From positions 2,870,501 to 2,934,500 of the forward strand of contig NZ_CP013659.2 in assembly GCF_001465795.2 (NCBI RefSeq): a stretch of DNA of 64,000 nucleotides, written 5' to 3'. A program made the position numbers and the translations under genes. The stretch's first letter is position 1. Each line of letters starts with the position of its first letter. Below, in pieces: positions 59,979-64,000 of the stretch. This stretch comes from Planococcus rifietoensis. Its GTDB lineage: Bacteria; Bacillota; Bacilli; Bacillales_A; Planococcaceae. The notes beneath the pieces were generated by a model. The model saw only the letters and a list, made by a program, of their open reading frames with translations, was not told where the DNA came from and made no database searches.

Positions 59979-60032
59979 GACATTCATCTCCTTAAATGAA
60001 AAGTTCAAATGGCGAATCCCTAAAAACGCAAG

Positions 60033-60332
60033 CTACCAAAGCGGCTCTTCTTCATCGGTCAATTCGACTAAAAATGGGTACACAGCAATAGCGGCAATAA
60101 AACTGGCACCCAATAGAATCAATGCGGTAACCAGTGATAGGTCAACAAAAATGTTCAACAGAATGATAGTTGGTGCGAAGAAAGCGACTATACTGCTTCT
60201 TATCCTTGATCGTGTGGTAAGGAATTGTCTGTTTCTGCAGTAAGGACACTCTATCCCTGTTGCAAGTGTAAACATCTTTTTAACCGTCTGCTTCCAACTC
60301 CAGTGCTTGTGGCAATTTTGACAAATCGGCAT
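60033..60332 (-). CDS. Zinc-ribbon membrane protein (TIGR04104-like)
   Basis: A 99-residue protein with an N-terminal zinc ribbon made of two CxxC pairs (ICQNCHKHWSWKQTVKKMF ... ECPYCRNRQF) and two transmembrane helices (about residues 47-63 and 67-87). The CxxCxxxWSWK pattern matches a small Bacillota family of putative zinc-finger proteins of unknown role. ATG at 60332 follows GGGGGGGAG. Placed between a lipoprotein gene and fbp, all on the minus strand. Confidence 0.75.
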   Translation of the reverse strand: MPICQNCHKHWSWKQTVKKMFTLATGIECPYCRNRQFLTTRSRIRSSIVAFFAPTIILLNIFVDLSLVTALILLGASFIAAIAVYPFLVELTDEEEPLW

Positions 60333-60492
60333 GGACTCCCCCCCAGTCAGTTATTTGTTTAATTCTCACTTTTTAAGACCTTGTCCTTATTAGACTAACA
60401 GAGATAACCAAAAATTCCCACAAAAAAAATTCCAATTAACTGGGTTTCGTCGTTTCAGTTAAGAGCTCTTCCGAATCTATCTTCACTAAAAA

Positions 60493-60525
60493 AAGAGCAA
60501 GAACTGGATGTCAGTTCTTGCTCTT
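60493..60525 (-). terminator. Terminator of fbp
   Basis: AAGAGCAAGAACTG pairs perfectly with its complement around 5 nt, then seven T on the minus strand. Confidence 0.9.
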
Positions 60526-60532
60526 GATGCGG

Positions 60533-62467
60533 TTAATTCATATAGCGATGCTTTCTTAAGCTGTTCAAATTGGCAATTTCCTGCAGGAGCTCTTCCCCGA
60601 TATTCGTCTCCCGTACCTTTTTGCGCTCGAGTTCTTCGTCGACCAATCGTTTGATCGACAAGACGTCGGTCCCGTTTTGCAGTACCTCTTCTTTGGAATT
60701 AAAGCGCTGGTGGGCGACGAGCTGCATGCCGTAAGAATTATATAGAAGCGTATAGCCCGCGATGCCCGTCGTCGATTGATAGGCTTTCGAAAACCCGCCG
60801 TCGATGACGATCATTTTGCCGTTCGCTTTAATCGGGTCTTCGCCGTCCCGTTCCTTGACCGGGGTGTGCCCGTTGATAATGCGGCCGTAGTCAGGGTTCA
60901 AATCGAATTCTGCAAGCATTTTGCGGCACATGTCTTCGTCTTCACGCAAATGGTAATACGGATTTTTCCGTTCTTTATGCGTTTCTTTGTCTTTGATGAA
61001 ATAGCGTTCGAAGGTCGTCATTTCGCGTTTGCCGAACAAGGAGGAGTTTTCGCCTGTCCATTGGTACCAGACCATATCGGTCGCGAAATCATCGGTCTCT
61101 TCCGGATGCGCAAACGCATAGCGGGTATACTCTTCAAAAACGTCAAGCAGTTCCCGTCCTGCATAGCTCTCGCCTTCAATTTTCATTTGCTTCATATCGC
61201 CGTTCTCTTCGAGCGGGATGCAGCCGTGAATGAGCAAATTGCCGTTGTATTGAAGATACAGCTTGCCTTTTTTCATAAGGAAGTTCATATGCCGCGACAG
61301 TTTTTCGGAATGCTGGATGGAGAATAGCAATTTATCGATGACTTGCTGCTCTTCATCGAGCAAGCGGTCCGGATGTTTCGGGTCGATCGTAGCAAAGCAT
61401 GTGTTCTCCAGTGGATAAGTTTTGCCGTGGATCGTCGCTTCGTTTTTGTCGTAATCGACTTTCTCCAAGAGCAAGCGGTCTTCCATGGCGAAACAAGAAC
61501 GCCGTTTGATGATCGGGCTTTCCAATTTAAACTGGATGATCGAAATCGCCTGGTGGATTTTCGTGATCTGCAGCTGCTCCTGCTCTGTTAATTGTTCATC
61601 TGAAATGCGCTTTGGATGGAATGCCGGATTGTCCTCATAATATTTCTCAGCCAAATTCAATAGCGGGCGCAAGTTGATGCCGTACACATCTTCGATAATG
61701 TCCAAGTTGTTATAACGCGCACAAATGCGGATGATGTTCGCAAGGCAGACTTTGGAGCCTGAATAAGCGCCGATCCATAAGACATCGTGATTGCCCCATT
61801 GAATGTCGACGGAATGGTAGTCGATGAGCGTATCCATGATTTTATGCGGATCCGGCCCCCGGTCGTAAATATCGCCGACGACGTGCAGATGATCGACGGT
61901 CAGCCGCTGCATCGTATACGCGAGACCCACGATCAGCTTGTCTACTTGCCCGAGTGAAATGATCTGCTCAAGCATTTTCGCGTAATAATCTTTCTTGTTG
62001 GTGAATTCATCCGTTTTGTACAGAAGTTCCTCAATAATATAGACGAATTGCTTTGGCAAAGCTTTGCGCAATTTGGAGCGCGTGTATTTAGACGATGCGT
62101 AAGATACCAGCTTCAAGAGCCGCTCGATCGTTTCGATATACCAGTCCTTCAATTCTTTCTTGCTGCTGAAATGGCTTTTGATCAGGCTCAATTTCTCTTC
62201 CGGGTAATAAACGAGGGTCGCGAATTCGTTGAGCTCTTCTTCCCCCATCTCGTTGTTGAACAAATCCCTGATTTTCACTTTGACGTTGCCGGAGCCATTG
62301 CGCAACACGTGCTGAAATGCTTGGTACTCGCCGTGGAGATCGCTGACGAAATGCTCTGTTCCTTTCGGCAAGTTCAAGATGGCTTCCAGATTAATGATCT
62401 CCGTTGCCACTTTTTCTTCGCTGTCATATTTTTCTGCCAGTAGATCCAAGTATTTTGAACTGATCAT
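60533..62467 (-). CDS. fbp: Class III fructose-1,6-bisphosphatase
   Basis: A 644-residue protein matching the B. subtilis type class III FBPase in length and sequence: [11 protein letters not shown] (metallophosphatase Asp/His), [27 protein letters not shown] and [14 protein letters not shown] carry the metal ligands of the calcineurin-like phosphoesterase fold. It hydrolyses fructose-1,6-bisphosphate to fructose-6-phosphate in gluconeogenesis. ATG at 62467 follows AAGGAGGG. A single gene with its own terminator. No convincing CcpA (cre) site was found upstream. Confidence 0.95.
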   Translation of the reverse strand: MISSKYLDLLAEKYDSEEKVATEIINLEAILNLPKGTEHFVSDLHGEYQAFQHVLRNGSGNVKVKIRDLFNNEMGEEELNEFATLVYYPEEKLSLIKSHFSSKKELKDWYIETIERLLKLVSYASSKYTRSKLRKALPKQFVYIIEELLYKTDEFTNKKDYYAKMLEQIISLGQVDKLIVGLAYTMQRLTVDHLHVVGDIYDRGPDPHKIMDTLIDYHSVDIQWGNHDVLWIGAYSGSKVCLANIIRICARYNNLDIIEDVYGINLRPLLNLAEKYYEDNPAFHPKRISDEQLTEQEQLQITKIHQAISIIQFKLESPIIKRRSCFAMEDRLLLEKVDYDKNEATIHGKTYPLENTCFATIDPKHPDRLLDEEQQVIDKLLFSIQHSEKLSRHMNFLMKKGKLYLQYNGNLLIHGCIPLEENGDMKQMKIEGESYAGRELLDVFEEYTRYAFAHPEETDDFATDMVWYQWTGENSSLFGKREMTTFERYFIKDKETHKERKNPYYHLREDEDMCRKMLAEFDLNPDYGRIINGHTPVKERDGEDPIKANGKMIVIDGGFSKAYQSTTGIAGYTLLYNSYGMQLVAHQRFNSKEEVLQNGTDVLSIKRLVDEELERKKVRETNIGEELLQEIANLNSLRKHRYMN

Positions 62468-62646
62468 ACGGAACCCTCCTTCAAGTAATGTGTCTTAATC
62501 GAATTCAATTCAAAGCAAATTCCCGTAAAGCGTATTCATTAAACAAACTTACGGAAGAAACTTCTCTATATTTCCAGTCTATAGCAGTTTCAGTGAAGGC
62601 TCTAGTATTAATTGAAGGGCGGGAGAAAATGGGCAGGCAGACAAAA

Positions 62647-62685
62647 AAACTGTCCCCTGCACAATTCAAGTGCAGGGGACAGTTT
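62647..62685 (-). terminator. Terminator of the VLRF1 operon
   Basis: AAACTGTCCCCTGCAC pairs perfectly with its complement around 7 nt, then a T tract on the minus strand. Confidence 0.9.
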
Positions 62686-62704
62686 CTTAAAAAGCCGTCT
62701 ATTC

Positions 62705-63475
62705 TTATTCAAATGCAGCTTGAAGCACTTGTTGGTGTTCTGCACCTCCTAAATTCTTGTTTACTACGCGGTCCGCTTTCATATCCAGTTCATCTTCGAG
62801 CAAATTGACCGGCCGTTGATGCCCAATCAACACCAGTTCGGACCAGCCATAGTCTTTGTGCAACTTCGCCAGTTCAGCGGAAAGTTCACGGTAAAACCTG
62901 CGGATCTGTTTTTCTTTCCGGTTGTCGAACTGGTCGACTTGGCTGCTCGACGAAGCTTGGCCTTTGGCGCTTCTTCCTTGAAATTTTCGCCAGTCATCGG
63001 TGTCCAAATCCAATTCGAATACCCAGCTTTCGTCAATTTCACCCAAGCTGGAATTGTGCACCGTGACGGTTTCCGTTTGTGCAACGACAATGCCGGTCTG
63101 TGGAAACTTCCGGTCCAAATTCTCTAGTTGGGATGTGCTTGCTGAATCGCCGTAAACAAATTCGTTGTCGACATCCAATTGCAGGAAATGCACTTCGAAA
63201 AGCCCGTCCCCGCCTTCTGCAAAAACAACGAGGCTTCGCAGCAAACGCGGTTCGCTATGTTTCAGCTCCTGTTCGACTTTGCCCTTTAGTTCTTGGAAGG
63301 CCTTGTGTTTTTCAGCATTCCCTTCGACTTGCTGTTCGAGTTGCTTGAAGCCGTTTTTTAAATGGGTTTTCCATTGGCTTCGAACTTCCGGCTTGGTGCT
63401 TAGATAAATCGACAAGACGCCAGCTTCGGAATTTTCAAGTTTTTTCAGCTGTTTGATTTCCGCAGATAGTCCCAC
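62705..63475 (-). CDS. VLRF1-family (aeRF1-type) release-factor-like protein
   Basis: A 256-residue protein that I assign to the VLRF1/bacterial aeRF1-type group, related to the tRNA-cleaving Vms1/ANKZF1 proteins of ribosome quality control. It has VLSIYLSTKPEVRSQWKTHLKNGFKQLEQQ near the start, YGDSASTSQLENL, a central beta domain with TGIVVAQTETVTVHNSSLGE and VFELDLDTDDWRKFQG, and a C-terminal domain with YGWSELVLIGHQRPVNLLEDEL. The assignment is from overall plan and remembered motifs. It follows the DUF1269 gene in one operon. Confidence 0.72.
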   Translation of the reverse strand: MGLSAEIKQLKKLENSEAGVLSIYLSTKPEVRSQWKTHLKNGFKQLEQQVEGNAEKHKAFQELKGKVEQELKHSEPRLLRSLVVFAEGGDGLFEVHFLQLDVDNEFVYGDSASTSQLENLDRKFPQTGIVVAQTETVTVHNSSLGEIDESWVFELDLDTDDWRKFQGRSAKGQASSSSQVDQFDNRKEKQIRRFYRELSAELAKLHKDYGWSELVLIGHQRPVNLLEDELDMKADRVVNKNLGGAEHQQVLQAAFE

Positions 63476-63514
63476 TTGAATTCCTCCTTCATGATGTACA
63501 GAACTTCGCTTGGC

Positions 63515-63988
63515 TCACAGTTCTTCATCAGTTCTCGTCACTTTGCCGCCCAGTTCGTCCACCAATCCGTCCAGCACGGATTCTTCGTATTCTTTTCCGA
63601 TCGCGATGATGCCCGTCGTCCCGAGCTCAATATTGCCAATGGTCTTTTTGAACAATTCTTCAGTGGATTTCAATCGTTTCAATTCCTTACTGGTTCCGAT
63701 CATTCCGCCTGTCAGCGTACCGAAAAGCACGCCGAACGGCCCGCCCAAAATCCCGACAGCCATTCCGATCAACGCCCCTTTAGTGGCTGTGTTCGATCTG
63801 GATAAATCAGCCGCATCTTTAAAAGCGAACGACCCGTTTTCTTCCCGTTCGATCACGACAATTTGCTGCAGCTCGATCTGTCCTTCTACGTGATATTGCT
63901 TGAGCTGGCTGAATAGTTGATACGCCTTCAAATTATCTTCAAATGATAAGGTGATGATGTGAAAATGCTCGGACTTCTTTCTAGCCAT
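63515..63988 (-). CDS. DUF1269 family protein
   Basis: A 157-residue protein of the DUF1269 group: HIITLSFEDNLKAYQLFSQLKQYHVEGQIELQQIVVIEREENGSF at the N-terminus, a glycine-rich hydrophobic hairpin (KGALIGMAVGILGGPFGVLFGTLTGGMIG, two helices like glycine-zipper segments) and a helical C-terminus. Members are stress-associated membrane-interacting proteins without known activity. ATG at 63988 follows GAGGAGAT. It is 39 nt upstream of the VLRF1-like gene. Confidence 0.82.
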   Translation of the reverse strand: MARKKSEHFHIITLSFEDNLKAYQLFSQLKQYHVEGQIELQQIVVIEREENGSFAFKDAADLSRSNTATKGALIGMAVGILGGPFGVLFGTLTGGMIGTSKELKRLKSTEELFKKTIGNIELGTTGIIAIGKEYEESVLDGLVDELGGKVTRTDEEL

Positions 63989-64000
63989 CGATATCTCCTC

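Noticed and set aside
60776..61327. 183-codon plus-strand frame inside fbp
   Set aside because: Lies fully antisense to the well-supported fbp gene, no ribosome site, no family resemblance.
62468..62530. CcpA (cre) site upstream of fbp
   Set aside because: The best match, near TACGCTTTAC, misses too many conserved positions of the consensus.
1..64000. CRISPR array, prophage, rRNA, tRNA or transposase gene
   Set aside because: No regularly spaced repeats, integrase, capsid, transposase or stable-RNA sequence was seen on either strand.

Overview
The window looks like chromosomal DNA of a low-to-mid G+C Bacillota, most likely a Planococcaceae member (Planococcus or a close relative). This is inference from gene content: a spore-type YyaC protein, class III (B. 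subtilis type) fructose-1,6-bisphosphatase, two Ktr potassium systems, one behind a ydaO/yuaA-class c-di-AMP riboswitch, Bce-type peptide-detoxification modules, AGGAGG-like ribosome sites and frequent GTG/TTG starts. No rRNA, tRNA, CRISPR, phage or complete insertion sequence was seen.

Layout. 1-5.1 kb (minus): a P-loop kinase coupled to a small membrane protein, a DUF2785 protein, and a cluster with a GNAT/class V aminotransferase fusion overlapping a PlsY-like acyltransferase. 5.2-10.2 kb: alpha/beta hydrolases, a GNAT enzyme, and a TetR/hydrolase/oxidoreductase set with two copies of one operator. 10.4-15.6 kb: yyaC, a palindromic dispersed repeat, and a citrate-type transporter, LysR regulator and PrpF-like isomerase forming a tricarboxylate module. 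16.6-20 kb: response regulator, kinase and a two-part ABC exporter with 11-bp-phased direct repeats before the exporter. 20-31.6 kb: small metabolic and stress genes, an MFS exporter, and a long minus-strand run (Nif3-like, hydrolase, P-loop kinase, S66 peptidase, racemase, phospholipase C-like, NUDIX).

31.7-40.6 kb: an ArsR regulator and MFS exporter sharing one operator type, a GAF-STAS protein, an aldo-keto reductase, a four-domain MHYT-PAS-GGDEF-EAL protein, and an ECF sigma/anti-sigma pair with a readable autoregulatory promoter. 40.7-43 kb: c-di-AMP riboswitch and KtrAB-type K+ uptake. 45-49.7 kb: complete BceRS-BceAB-type module. 51.6-53.7 kb: second Ktr pair without a recognisable riboswitch. 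54-64 kb: an orphan sigma region-2 protein, an MscS channel, CPBP protease, MerR/TPR pair, a stress-type SDR, small membrane proteins, fbp, and a VLRF1 release-factor/DUF1269 pair at the edge.

How the genes work together: ion and turgor control (two Ktr systems, MscS, c-di-AMP sensing), cell-envelope stress (ECF sigma, Bce module, lantibiotic-type exporter) and general stress dominate. Most convergent gene pairs share a bidirectional hairpin terminator.

The least expected observations are three reading frames (transporter at 12.6 kb, 55-codon ORF at 21.1 kb, membrane protein at 59.4 kb) in which an ATT or ATC codon sits exactly 7 nt after a strong Shine-Dalgarno sequence and no ATG/GTG/TTG is well placed; the GNAT-aminotransferase/PlsY operon; the stand-alone sigma region 2; and several regulator-operator pairs that can be read directly from repeated motifs.
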